Positions 14,812 to 23,235 of a stretch of DNA of 29,190 nucleotides are shown in pieces. A model generated the notes under the pieces. The model did not search any database. It was not told the DNA's origin and was given only the letters and a program-made list of their open reading frames with translations. The stretch is from JANSYP01 sp039184415 (lineage in GTDB: Bacteria; Pseudomonadota; Alphaproteobacteria; Rhodobacterales; Rhodobacteraceae): assembly GCA_039184415.1 (NCBI GenBank), contig JBCDBB010000030.1, positions 1 to 29,190 on the forward strand, read 5' to 3'. A program made the translations under genes and the position numbers. The number at the start of each line of letters is the position of its first letter. Positions within the stretch are counted from its first letter, which is position 1.

Positions 14812-17800
14812 GCGGCGACGGCGCGGTCCGTGGCGCCGCGCGATTTCAGGAGCATGTAGACGAGGCTCGGCACGAAGATCAGCGACAGCGGCGACGCGAC
14901 CGCGAGTCCGCCGATCATGATCGTGGCCATGGGTTCGAAGAGCGCGCCGCCGGAGATGGCCATCGGCAGCAGACCGCAGATCGTCGTCAGCGATGTCAGC
15001 AGGATCGGGCGGAAGCGCTGCTGGCTCGCATGGACGATCGCATCGGCGAGGTCCATCCGTTCCCGGTCGATATCGATCTGATTGATCAGGACGATCGCGT
15101 TGTTGATGATGATGCCCATGAGCGCCATGAGCCCCAGCAGCGCAAAGAAGGAAAAGGGCTGCCCGGCCAGCAACAGCGCGACGGGCGCGCCGATGACGAT
15201 CAGCGGAATGGTCATCAGGGTCGCCAGCGTCCGGCGCACCGAGTTGAACTGGAACATCAGCGCGGCGAGCATCACGCCCAGCGCGTAGGGCAGGTTGCCG
15301 GCGAGCTTGCCCTGGACCTCGACCGTGTCGGCCAGCTCCCCGGCGATGGTGATGGTATAGTCGGGACCAAGATCCAGATCATCGAGCACCGGCTGGACGG
15401 CCGCGAGGGTTTCATCAGCAGAGAGCGCCGCGCTTTTGCCCGAGACCACCACCTGGCGCACCTGGTTCTCGCGGCGCAGTTCGGAATATTCGAGCTGCGG
15501 CTGGAAATTCGCGACCTGATCGATCGAGATGAGCTGCCCGTTGGCGGCGACGCTGAGATTGCCGAGATCCTCCAGACTGTTCCGGCTGGTCTCGACCGCG
15601 CGGAGCGTGATGGGGATCTGTTCATCGCCCTCGCGGAAGGTCGAATAGGCCGTGCCCGAGAAATAGGTGTCCATCACCTGGGAGATTTCCTCGGACGTCA
15701 CGCCGAATTCGCGCGCCCGGTCCTGGGCCACGTCGAGCACGATCTTGACGACCTTGTTGCCCCAGTCGCTTTCGTTCATCACCAGGGCGGGCAGTTCGGC
15801 GAAACGCGTCTCGACCTGCTCGGCGGCGGCCATCAGGCGTTCGGCATCGGGGCCGGCGATCTCGACCTCGACGATGCCGGACTCGGTGCCGCCCTGCGCG
15901 AGCCGGGTCACGCGGAACCGCGCCTCGGGAAACGCTTCGATGAAGGTGCGCCGGGCCCGGTTGGCGGTCTCGATGGCGGCGGCGAGGTCGGTGGTGTTGA
16001 CCTGGAGAAAGGCGCTCGCGGGGTCGGGATCGGCCGGATCGAGGCCGAGATTGAAGCGCGGGCCCCCGCTGCCGACATAGGCGGTGACATTGACGACGCC
16101 GGGATTGACCGTCTCGTCGGTCAGCCATGCCATGGCGCGCTGGGCCATATGCTCGGTCCGGGAAATCGCCGTCCCCTTGGGCATGTCCATATAGACCAGG
16201 AAGTCCGCGCGTTCGCTGAGCGGGAAGAACTCTGCCCGCACCTGTCCCATCTGCGACGCGCTGAAGGCGACGAGGCCATAGACGGCAAGGGTGATCGGAA
16301 TGCCGAAGGGCAGGAGGCGCCGGATCACACTGCCATAGACCCCCATGACACCCGTGGTCCTGATCGCGTCCGAGGGCGCGTCCTTGGGGTTCGATGTCAA
16401 GAGCCGGGCCGACAGGAAGGGCAGGATGTAGAGCGCGGTGATCCAGGAGCCCGCCAGCATCGCGGCGACGACCGCGCCCATGGAATAGCTGAACTCGCCC
16501 TCCGAGCCGTCCACCAGCAGCATCGGGATGAAGGCCGAGATGGTGGTGATCGAGGCCACCGCCAGCGGGATGGCATATTGGCGGCCGGCCTCCAGCGCGG
16601 CCTCGACGGGCGGGACGCCGGCATCGGTGCGTCCGTCGATATCCTCGACCACGACGAGACCGTTATCGACCAGCAGGCCCAGGGAGACGATGACCGCCGA
16701 GATCGAGACCTGCTCGATATCGACGCCCAGGGGGCCCATGAGGCTGAGCGCGAAGCACACGGTGAAGGGCACGATGCAGACGATCACGACCGCCGGGCGC
16801 AGGCCGAGAAAGAGCAGCATGACCAGAAAGACGATGGCGAAGGTCTGGCCCAGGTTCGAAAGCGCGCCATTCACGGAGTCCGTCACGACGGTTTCCTGGA
16901 AGGTCGAGATGTTGAAGGCGATCCCGATCGGGTGGGTGGCCTCCTCTTCGGCGATCCTGGCCTCCAGCCGTGCGCCCAGATCCTGGATATCGGCGCCGTC
17001 GGACATCTCGACCGCCAGGACGATCGCCGGGCGGCCGTTGAAGAAGACCGGCTCCTCGCGGGGATCGACGAAGCCCCTGCGCACCTCGACGAGATCCTCC
17101 AGCCGGACATAGCCCGCGAGTCCGTCGACCTTGGTCAGGACATTGCGGATTTCCTCGACGCTGCCCAGATCGCCATTGGCCTCCAGCACGGTCGCGATGC
17201 CGTCGGCATCGATCTCTCCGGCCGGCAGGATCACGTTCTGGGCCTGCAGATCCTCAAGGAGCTGGGTGATCTGCACGCCCACGGAGGCCAGCTTGCGGAT
17301 ATCGAGATCGAGCCAGATCCGTTCGTCCTGCTGTCCGAAGAGCTCCACCTGCGTGACCCCGGCGACGGTGTAGAGTTCGCGTTGCAGGTCCTCGGCGACA
17401 TCCTCGACATAGGCCAGGTCGAACCCGTCCCCGGTCACCGCGATGGTGGCGATGGCGACATCGCCATAGTCGGTATTGACGAAGGGACCCTGTGTGCCGT
17501 CGGGGAGCTGCTGGACGACATCGTCCATCTTGTTGCGCAGGTCCTCCCAGGCGTTTTCGATATCCGCGCCATAGATCGTGTCGTAGAGCGTGGCGTAGAA
17601 GAGCACCTGACCGGTCGAGATGATCGTCTCGATATCCTCGACCTCGCCGATCTCGCGCATCTTGCGTTCGATGGGGGTGGCGATCAGGTTTTCGATCCGC
17701 TCGGGCGACATGCCCGGAAACTCGACCGACACCGCGGCGGTGCGGATGGTGATCGCGGGATCCTCGCGCTTGGGGATGCCCAGGTAGGAGGTCACGCCCA

Positions 17801-17873
17801 TCAGAAGAATGAGCGCCATCACCAGCCAGGTGAAGCGGGATTTCTCCAGACCGAAGCGGGTGAGAAACTCCAC
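14808..17873 (-). CDS. RND efflux pump inner-membrane subunit (AcrB-type)
   Basis: This 1,021-residue protein has the standard length and layout of an RND permease. The first helix is near residues 12-33, there is a large periplasmic loop to about 330, helices 2-6 lie at about 335-480, helix 7 is near 520-540, there is a second periplasmic loop to about 845, and helices 8-12 complete the C-terminus. It exports small molecules using the proton gradient. In helix 4 the relay pair is Asp403-Asn404 (LLVDNGLVVVED) where AcrB has Asp407-Asp408. In helix 10 Asn924 (IINNAIVLINQ) stands where AcrB has Lys940. This suggests a distant subfamily. The start is GTG, three bases after the adaptor gene's stop, with GAGGG upstream. 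Confidence 0.96.
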   Translation of the reverse strand: MEFLTRFGLEKSRFTWLVMALILLMGVTSYLGIPKREDPAITIRTAAVSVEFPGMSPERIENLIATPIERKMREIGEVEDIETIISTGQVLFYATLYDTIYGADIENAWEDLRNKMDDVVQQLPDGTQGPFVNTDYGDVAIATIAVTGDGFDLAYVEDVAEDLQRELYTVAGVTQVELFGQQDERIWLDLDIRKLASVGVQITQLLEDLQAQNVILPAGEIDADGIATVLEANGDLGSVEEIRNVLTKVDGLAGYVRLEDLVEVRRGFVDPREEPVFFNGRPAIVLAVEMSDGADIQDLGARLEARIAEEEATHPIGIAFNISTFQETVVTDSVNGALSNLGQTFAIVFLVMLLFLGLRPAVVIVCIVPFTVCFALSLMGPLGVDIEQVSISAVIVSLGLLVDNGLVVVEDIDGRTDAGVPPVEAALEAGRQYAIPLAVASITTISAFIPMLLVDGSEGEFSYSMGAVVAAMLAGSWITALYILPFLSARLLTSNPKDAPSDAIRTTGVMGVYGSVIRRLLPFGIPITLAVYGLVAFSASQMGQVRAEFFPLSERADFLVYMDMPKGTAISRTEHMAQRAMAWLTDETVNPGVVNVTAYVGSGGPRFNLGLDPADPDPASAFLQVNTTDLAAAIETANRARRTFIEAFPEARFRVTRLAQGGTESGIVEVEIAGPDAERLMAAAEQVETRFAELPALVMNESDWGNKVVKIVLDVAQDRAREFGVTSEEISQVMDTYFSGTAYSTFREGDEQIPITLRAVETSRNSLEDLGNLSVAANGQLISIDQVANFQPQLEYSELRRENQVRQVVVSGKSAALSADETLAAVQPVLDDLDLGPDYTITIAGELADTVEVQGKLAGNLPYALGVMLAALMFQFNSVRRTLATLMTIPLIVIGAPVALLLAGQPFSFFALLGLMALMGIIINNAIVLINQIDIDRERMDLADAIVHASQQRFRPILLTSLTTICGLLPMAISGGALFEPMATIMIGGLAVASPLSLIFVPSLVYMLLKSRGATDRAVAA

Positions 17874-17876
17874 GCG

Positions 17877-19028
17877 CTAGCCCTCGCTCTCGATCAGATT
17901 GACGGCCATCCCGTCACGCAGGAAGGACACGCCCGCGCTGGCCACCCGTTCCCCGGCGGCGAGCCCCTCGATGACGAGGAACCGATTCTCGCGAATGCCG
18001 CCCATCAGCACCTCGCGCCGTCGCACGGTACTGCTGCCCGGATCGAACACGTAGACCTCGAGCGGGGTGACGCTGACCGGGCCCGAGACCTCGGGGATCT
18101 CGACATCCGGGATCGCGGCGGAGATCGGGATCAGGAACCCCTCGGCGGCCTCGATCTCGAACTCCAGCGAGACCTCGACGGCCATGCCGGCGCGGATCAG
18201 CGGGTGATCCTCCGTCAGCTGCACCACCACGGGGAAGGAGGACACGGTATCGGCCCGCTCGCCCAGTTCGCTCACGACCGCGGCGAGCGCGACCGAGGGA
18301 TCGTCGGCCAGCCGGATCAGGGCGGGCGTGCCGACGACCAGCTGCGCGACGGTTTCGAAATTGACCGAAAACGACACCTCGTAGGAGCTCTGCTCATAGA
18401 CCGTCGCGATCGTCGTGCCCGCAGAGACGGTGGCGAAACTGTCGACATCGACACTGTTGATGATGCCATCGAAGGGGGCGAAGAGCCGCGTGTCGGCCAG
18501 ATCCTCCTCGGCGGCGGCGAGGTCCTTTTGCGCCTGGACGAGCTGGGCCTCGCTCTCGCGGACCTCGGTGGCGTCCTCGTCGCGCTGGACGCGGGTGGCG
18601 ACCCCGCGCGCGAGCAACTGCTCGGATCGGTCGAGATCGTCGCGCAACTGCACCAGCCGGGCCTCGACCTCCTGAACGCTGGCCGTGCGGTTCTCGATCG
18701 CCACGACGAACTGCGCGCTGTCGAGCTCCGCCAGGAGCCGGCCCGCCTCCACCCGTTCGCCGACGGAGAGGTCGATCCGCCCCAGACGTCCCCCGACCTC
18801 GAAGGACAGCGTGTTGAGCTCGCCCGGCTCCAGCACGCCCGGATAGCGCCGCAGGATGCTGTCATCGACCGCGCCGACGGTGACGGTGACGAGGCCGCGC
18901 ACGGGCGCGGGGTCGGGGCTTTCCTCCGCTTCCGGCAGACATCCGGCGAGAAGGACGGTGGCTGCCAGCGCGCCTGCACGGAAATGACGTTGCAGTGCCG
19001 GCGGGCGGATTCGGGTGATATTGCGCAA
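17877..19028 (-). CDS. RND efflux membrane-fusion (periplasmic adaptor) lipoprotein
   Basis: The 383-residue protein has the lipobox VLLAGC with Cys30, so it is anchored in the membrane facing the periplasm. It has the adaptor layout: a biotinyl-lipoyl-like half (LSFEVGGRLGRIDLSVGERVEAGRLLAELD, about 63-92), a coiled-coil hairpin (about 95-165), the second lipoyl half (LFAPFDGIINSVDVDSFATVSAGTTIATV), and beta-barrel and membrane-proximal domains to the end. It links the pump to an outer-membrane channel not encoded here. I chose a TTG start at 19028, preceded by GGAG. The open frame continues into the divergent regulator gene and has no ATG before it. It is the first gene of the efflux operon. 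Confidence 0.92.
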   Translation of the reverse strand: MRNITRIRPPALQRHFRAGALAATVLLAGCLPEAEESPDPAPVRGLVTVTVGAVDDSILRRYPGVLEPGELNTLSFEVGGRLGRIDLSVGERVEAGRLLAELDSAQFVVAIENRTASVQEVEARLVQLRDDLDRSEQLLARGVATRVQRDEDATEVRESEAQLVQAQKDLAAAEEDLADTRLFAPFDGIINSVDVDSFATVSAGTTIATVYEQSSYEVSFSVNFETVAQLVVGTPALIRLADDPSVALAAVVSELGERADTVSSFPVVVQLTEDHPLIRAGMAVEVSLEFEIEAAEGFLIPISAAIPDVEIPEVSGPVSVTPLEVYVFDPGSSTVRRREVLMGGIRENRFLVIEGLAAGERVASAGVSFLRDGMAVNLIESEG

Positions 19029-19029
19029 T
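19020..19029. promoter_or_regulatory. Palindrome ATTGCGCAAT at the adaptor gene start
   Basis: A perfect 10-base palindrome covers the proposed TTG start codon of the membrane-fusion gene, in the 66-base divergent region shared with the AraC-type regulator. The half TTGCGC recurs at 19072-19077. Position and symmetry fit a regulator binding site, but overlap with the start codon is unusual and chance is possible. Confidence 0.3.
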
Positions 19030-19094
19030 TTGCTTATCTCCGGCACAGGTTTCGCTAGTCTGATCCGAGAGTTGCGCCAGGAATAAGGACTCCC

Positions 19095-20171
19095 ATGGCC
19101 GAAAACCGGACATCCCGCGACAAATCCCTGCGACCTGGTGCCCATGTCAGCCTCGCGACGAGCGTGGTCGCCTTCGCCCTGAGCCGCGGGATCGGTCTGG
19201 ACCGGATTTCCGAGGCCACGGGCGTGAGCGGTCAGGACCTCGCCGATCCGGATTTTCGTCCTCCGGAAGAGGTTATGCCCACCATCTGGGTCTTGATCGC
19301 CAATTCGGTGCCGTCGGACCGGCCGCTGACGATGGAAATGGCGAAGGCGACCCCGTTTTCCTTCTTCGCCGACATCGCGCACGGGGTGCAGTTCGCATCG
19401 ACCCTCGGAGAGGCCATCGACCTGCTGGTGAACCACCAAAGGATCCTGTCCGATCAGGTCGATTCCTCCATCGTCACATCGGGCGACGAGACCGCGGCCG
19501 TGGTGTCGCATCCGCTGGATCGTCTGGACGGCGGGCGAATGTCGGAGACGGGGCTCGCGCTCGCCTGGCGCCTCATTTCGCACATCGCGGCGGACCCGAT
19601 CCGCCCCGTGCGTGTCGAGCTGGCCCATGCCCCCACGGGGGCGGTGTCAGGATATCGCGACGTCTTCGACACCGAGCCGGTGTTCGGCGCGCCGCGCACG
19701 GCGCTGGTTCTGCCGACCAGCGCGCTCGACGGTCCCGTGCAGCATGCCAGCGCGGAGCTGTTCGTGTATGTGAAGCAGCATCTGGGACAAACGCTCACCC
19801 GCCTCTCCGAGACCGGACGCGCAGACCCGCTGGAAAGGCTGAAGACGGCTGTGATCGAGGCCGCGAACCAGGGCGCCTTCACGCCCGATGAAGTCGCGCG
19901 GACAGCTGGTCTGAGCTACCGGCAGGCGCAGCGCATGGCGGCCCGGCATGGCACGACGCTGCGGCTGCTGATCGAGGAGAACCGGCTAACCCTGGCGCGC
20001 GATCTGCTCGTGCGCACCGACAATACGGTGGAGACGATCGCGCTGCTCCTGGGCTATGCCGACGACCGCGTGTTCCGCCGTGCCTTCAAGCGCAGCTTCT
20101 CACTCTCCCCATCGGCATTCCGGCGCACGCGGTCGGCGGGTCCCGCGGCATCCGGCAGCCGCTCTGTGTGA
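19095..20171 (+). CDS. AraC-family transcriptional regulator (OruR/ArgR-like N-terminal domain)
   Basis: The 358-residue protein has an N-terminal sensor region (about 20-210) of the Arabinose_bd type, starting SLATSVVAFALSRGIGLDRISEATGVSGQDL. At the C-terminus (about 255-345) is a two-HTH AraC domain: FTPDEVARTAGLSYRQAQRMAARHGTTL, then NTVETIALLLGYADDRVFRRAFKRSFSLSPSAFRR, with the canonical second recognition helix and PSAFR end. AAGGA precedes the ATG by about seven bases. It diverges from the efflux operon across only 66 bases, which strongly suggests that it controls the pump, with an effector still unknown. Confidence 0.93.
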   Translation: MAENRTSRDKSLRPGAHVSLATSVVAFALSRGIGLDRISEATGVSGQDLADPDFRPPEEVMPTIWVLIANSVPSDRPLTMEMAKATPFSFFADIAHGVQFASTLGEAIDLLVNHQRILSDQVDSSIVTSGDETAAVVSHPLDRLDGGRMSETGLALAWRLISHIAADPIRPVRVELAHAPTGAVSGYRDVFDTEPVFGAPRTALVLPTSALDGPVQHASAELFVYVKQHLGQTLTRLSETGRADPLERLKTAVIEAANQGAFTPDEVARTAGLSYRQAQRMAARHGTTLRLLIEENRLTLARDLLVRTDNTVETIALLLGYADDRVFRRAFKRSFSLSPSAFRRTRSAGPAASGSRSV

Positions 20172-20294
20172 TCTGGCGGGTTAGGCCGGGGTGACCGGAT
20201 AACGAACCCCGCCGCGTTGATCGGTGCTGCGCGCCGGGGCGCATCCTGGCGGTCCCCGGTGCCGCGATGGCCGCTGCGTCGGTCCCCGGCCGGC

Positions 20295-20726
20295 TCAGGC
20301 GATCCCACCGGTGCGGATCATCGTGGCGGCGATGTCGGCATAGGCCTTGCGCCAGGCCGCCTCGTGCGCGGCCGTGAACCTGTCGCCGAGCGTGTCCTTG
20401 AGCGTGTCGATCAGCGCCTCCTCCATGGGGGCGAAGCTTTCGGCGGTCACGCCGAGCTTGGCGTGGTGGCCGCCGAGCTCTGCCAGCCTGTCGGTGTCGG
20501 CCGCGCCGTCCAGGGTGTTCAGGATGACCTCGCGCAGGGTCGTCATGAACTTCATGCCCTGTCCGGCGAGATCGTCCCGGAACAGGCTGCGCAGCTCCGG
20601 CGCGCGCCGAAAAAGCGCGTCGTAGAAGTCCGTTGAAAACCGGTCGAAATCGGATTGCACCTGTTCGAAGCTCCTGCGGAGAAGCTCTGCTTCCTTCGCG
20701 TCGTTGGAGATGGAGTCGGTGGACAT
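20295..20726 (-). CDS. Single-domain bacterial globin
   Basis: The 143-residue protein has the length of a single-domain globin of the Vitreoscilla haemoglobin/flavohaemoglobin type. LLRRSFEQV and FDRFSTDFYDALFRRAPELRSLF match the A-to-C helices. HAKLGV contains the probable proximal haem ligand His88 (His85 in Vitreoscilla haemoglobin by motif alignment). AWRKAYADIAATMI matches the H helix. No reductase domain follows. Such globins bind oxygen or nitric oxide, and partner and role are not evident here. The ATG at 20726 is preceded by GGGAG at about nine bases. A longer frame to 20897 adds an Arg-rich leader unlike the family. It converges with the AraC-family gene. Confidence 0.92.
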   Translation of the reverse strand: MSTDSISNDAKEAELLRRSFEQVQSDFDRFSTDFYDALFRRAPELRSLFRDDLAGQGMKFMTTLREVILNTLDGAADTDRLAELGGHHAKLGVTAESFAPMEEALIDTLKDTLGDRFTAAHEAAWRKAYADIAATMIRTGGIA

Positions 20727-21018
20727 GGATTTGTGCTCCCTTCTATCGGTGGCATCCAAGTGCAGGCCGTGGCGAAATCCGCAGACCCGTCCCCCCACGG
20801 CGTAGCGGGCGGGCGGGCGCGAAGAAACCCGGTTGGCTTGCGTCATTCTGCAGCGCAGAAGGCGCAGCGGGGCCGGTGTGCGCCGGCGCCAGCGCATCTC
20901 AGTGGCCTCTCACGCGGGATGCGGGGCCGCCGTCGGTTTGGCCGACCGGCGCGCCCCGGGCGCTTGAGCCTGCCAGATCAGTCTACCATATCCGCCGGCG
21001 TCCAGGCGGCAGACCGGG
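20727..21018. other. Intergenic region between the globin and transglutaminase-like genes
   Basis: These 292 bases hold no frame I can support as a gene. They should contain the globin promoter, but I see no convincing -35/-10 pair. A GC-rich hairpin with one bulge, nine pairs and a five-base loop (20930-20951) lies about 70 bases after the stop of the transglutaminase-like gene. It lacks a U-tract, so it is at most a weak terminator. Confidence 0.5.
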
Positions 21019-23220
21019 TCAGATCGCGCTGGTCGCGCCGCGGACGCCCTGGGTGACCGCGCCCCCGATGGCGGATCCGGCTTCTGTAGCGATGGGGATC
21101 GAGACCGTGAGCAGAAGAATGATGTATTCGTTGCCTCCGCCATGTTTGAGCTTGGACCGGCGGTAGAGCTTGTCCTTGGCGGAGAAGGACCGGCCCGCGG
21201 CGCAGGCCTCGTCCAGCACGCGCTGGTTCCAGGCGCGGATGCTCTCTTCGGTGCCGTAGGCGTGGATTCGCGCTTCGAGCGATGAAAGTGACGAGGCCCG
21301 CGCGGCGGGTCGGTTGAACGGGTTGCGGAACAGATCAATGAGGTTGAACGCGTTGCCGAAATAGGCGATCCGCGCGTCGGTCCGCCCGGTGACCGGGTCG
21401 ATCCGCCACCATGCCTGCGGCCCGAGATCGGGACCGCCGAGCAGGATGAAGCCCGCCGCCGCATCGGCCTCGGCCTCGGGTCCGAGCGCGGCGATCGCCT
21501 CGGGCCCCAGGGGCGCCAGCGGCCCCGGCGGGATCGCCTTGGTGCCCGACGGCGCGTCGAGCTGGGTCAGCAGGGCCTCGATCTCCAGCCCGCTCTGGAG
21601 CGCGCCATGCCAGAGCCGGTGGCGCCAGGCCTCGGCCTGGCTGTCGACGCCGGCGATCTCCACCCCGTCGAGCACCCAGTCCATCCAGTAGAGGTCCAGC
21701 CCGCCCTCACCCTGGCCGGTGCCCCAGATCAGCGCGCGGGGGCGGCCCATGATGACGCAGCCGCCGTCCGGTCCCCGCTGGGCGCGGATCAGTTCCTCGG
21801 AAGCGAGTGCCACGGTGCTGGCCTGGACCCAGCTGTTCCAGATGAAGGCCTCGGGGTCGGGCTGGCCGGCGAGCGCGGCCTGCACCGCGTCGGGGATGTC
21901 GCCCAGAACCGCGGCCATGCGCGCCGAGGCGCGGTAGGCGGAGAGGCCGCCATTGCCGATCACGATCTGGCGGATGCTCTCCATGACCGCGGGGAAGCGC
22001 GCGCCCATCTCGGGGCGGGCGAGGCTGTCCGGGGTCGGCGGAGCCGCCCCGTCCTCGCGCAATTCGGGCGGGACGAGATCGAAGATGACCCGCGTCGCAA
22101 CCTCGTCGGGCTGCCCGGGCGCGATGCCCGTCACCGTCAGGACCATGGCGGTGGAGATGACCTCCTGCCCCGCATCAAAGAAGCCGCCGGCGGTCTCGGC
22201 CACGCCCGGGGCGAAGAAGGGCCGGCTCTTGACCGCATCGTCGCCGATCAGGAGCATGGCCGTCATGCCGGCGCTCTGGCCCTGCAGGTTGGCCAGCGTG
22301 TCGGCCAGGATCCCGCCGACCCCGTCGGTCTGGGGCCCGAAGACGAGGGTGAAGGAGTGCTCCACCATCTCGGGCACGGTGATCCGGTGGGTCAGGACGG
22401 AGTTGCGCCGCAGGGCGCCGTTGCTGAGCGTCTCGACCGACAGATCGATGGTGATCCGGTGGGGCTCTGCCTCCGCCTCCAGGAGTGTGCCGGGCCCGGC
22501 GGGGGCCTCGCCGAACGCGGTGCCGGGCTCTGCGGGGTCGAGATCCACCCAGTCCGGGCCGATCCGGGCCTGGAGCCAGACATGCTCCGCCCCCTGGCCG
22601 GGCGGCGCATAGGCGCCATCAGGCGGGGTGCTGGCGGCCAAGAGCGCGTCATAGCCGGCATGGCCGCGGGCCGCGACCCGGCTCATGATGTCGGGGTTCA
22701 GCGCAGCGACATCCCAGACCCTCTGCAGGGGCGCGCGCGTGATCCGGCAGGCGCCCGCAGCGAGGCGCGCGGCGAGATCCGCCGGGGCCGCGGCCGACAC
22801 AAGCCGCGTGTCATAGCCCAACAGGTTCAGCATCTCGCCCAGTGCGCGGGCCTTGTCATGGGCATTGGCCCGGCCCGCTTCGAGCACCGAGTAGGTGGCG
22901 CGCAGATGCCCCTGGTAGGGTTCGGTGACGATCTCGTCGCGGAAGAAGGCAAAGGCCGCCTCGGGGTCGAGCATGAGGTCGAGCGCCAGCCCGGTGATGT
23001 CGGGACGGTGCGCGGCCAGCGCGTCGTTCTGGGCAACGGCGGCGCGCATCACCTTGTCGAAATCGAACTCCTCGATCGGGGGCAGTGTCGGCCGGTCCGG
23101 CACCGATGCGGCGTCAAAGGGCGCCCCGGGGAGGGTGAAATCCTGCGCCATGCCAGCGGTCAAACCGAGCATCGTGACGGCCGCGGCTGCGGCGGTTCGG
23201 CGGAAGAAACATGTCGGCAT
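21019..23220 (-). CDS. Exported transglutaminase-like protein lacking the catalytic cysteine
   Basis: The 733-residue protein has a signal peptide (cleavage after AGMA, about residue 25). Residues about 95-235 look like a transglutaminase-type papain fold: GHLRATYSVLEAGRANAHDKARALGEMLNLLGYDTRLV, then EHVWLQARIGPDWVDLDP. By motif alignment the nucleophile position is Ala120, while His213 and Asp228 of the triad are present. It is therefore probably non-catalytic, or it belongs to the Cys-less transglutaminase-like families already known. The middle (about 240-650) has no domain I recognise. A hydrophobic segment near residues 698-720 may anchor the C-terminus. It begins 15 bases after the VWA gene, with AAGGA upstream, so the two form one operon. 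Confidence 0.75.
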   Translation of the reverse strand: MPTCFFRRTAAAAAVTMLGLTAGMAQDFTLPGAPFDAASVPDRPTLPPIEEFDFDKVMRAAVAQNDALAAHRPDITGLALDLMLDPEAAFAFFRDEIVTEPYQGHLRATYSVLEAGRANAHDKARALGEMLNLLGYDTRLVSAAAPADLAARLAAGACRITRAPLQRVWDVAALNPDIMSRVAARGHAGYDALLAASTPPDGAYAPPGQGAEHVWLQARIGPDWVDLDPAEPGTAFGEAPAGPGTLLEAEAEPHRITIDLSVETLSNGALRRNSVLTHRITVPEMVEHSFTLVFGPQTDGVGGILADTLANLQGQSAGMTAMLLIGDDAVKSRPFFAPGVAETAGGFFDAGQEVISTAMVLTVTGIAPGQPDEVATRVIFDLVPPELREDGAAPPTPDSLARPEMGARFPAVMESIRQIVIGNGGLSAYRASARMAAVLGDIPDAVQAALAGQPDPEAFIWNSWVQASTVALASEELIRAQRGPDGGCVIMGRPRALIWGTGQGEGGLDLYWMDWVLDGVEIAGVDSQAEAWRHRLWHGALQSGLEIEALLTQLDAPSGTKAIPPGPLAPLGPEAIAALGPEAEADAAAGFILLGGPDLGPQAWWRIDPVTGRTDARIAYFGNAFNLIDLFRNPFNRPAARASSLSSLEARIHAYGTEESIRAWNQRVLDEACAAGRSFSAKDKLYRRSKLKHGGGNEYIILLLTVSIPIATEAGSAIGGAVTQGVRGATSAI

Positions 23221-23235
23221 CTTACTGTCCTTTCG

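Noticed and set aside
14505..19058. A 1,517-codon plus-strand open frame opposite the efflux genes
   Set aside because: The opposite strand encodes clear RND, adaptor and hydrolase families. The long antisense frame follows from high GC and codon bias, and its translation is low-complexity His/Asp/Arg/Gly-rich.
17877..19628. Longer, 583-residue form of the adaptor protein
   Set aside because: The extra 200 residues overlap the AraC-type gene and precede a clear lipobox signal sequence; the TTG at 19028 with GGAG upstream is the better start.
20175..20223. Imperfect GGCGGGTT/AACCCCGCC pairing between the convergent AraC and globin genes
   Set aside because: It has a bulged base, a long loop and no U-tract, so it is too weak to call a terminator.
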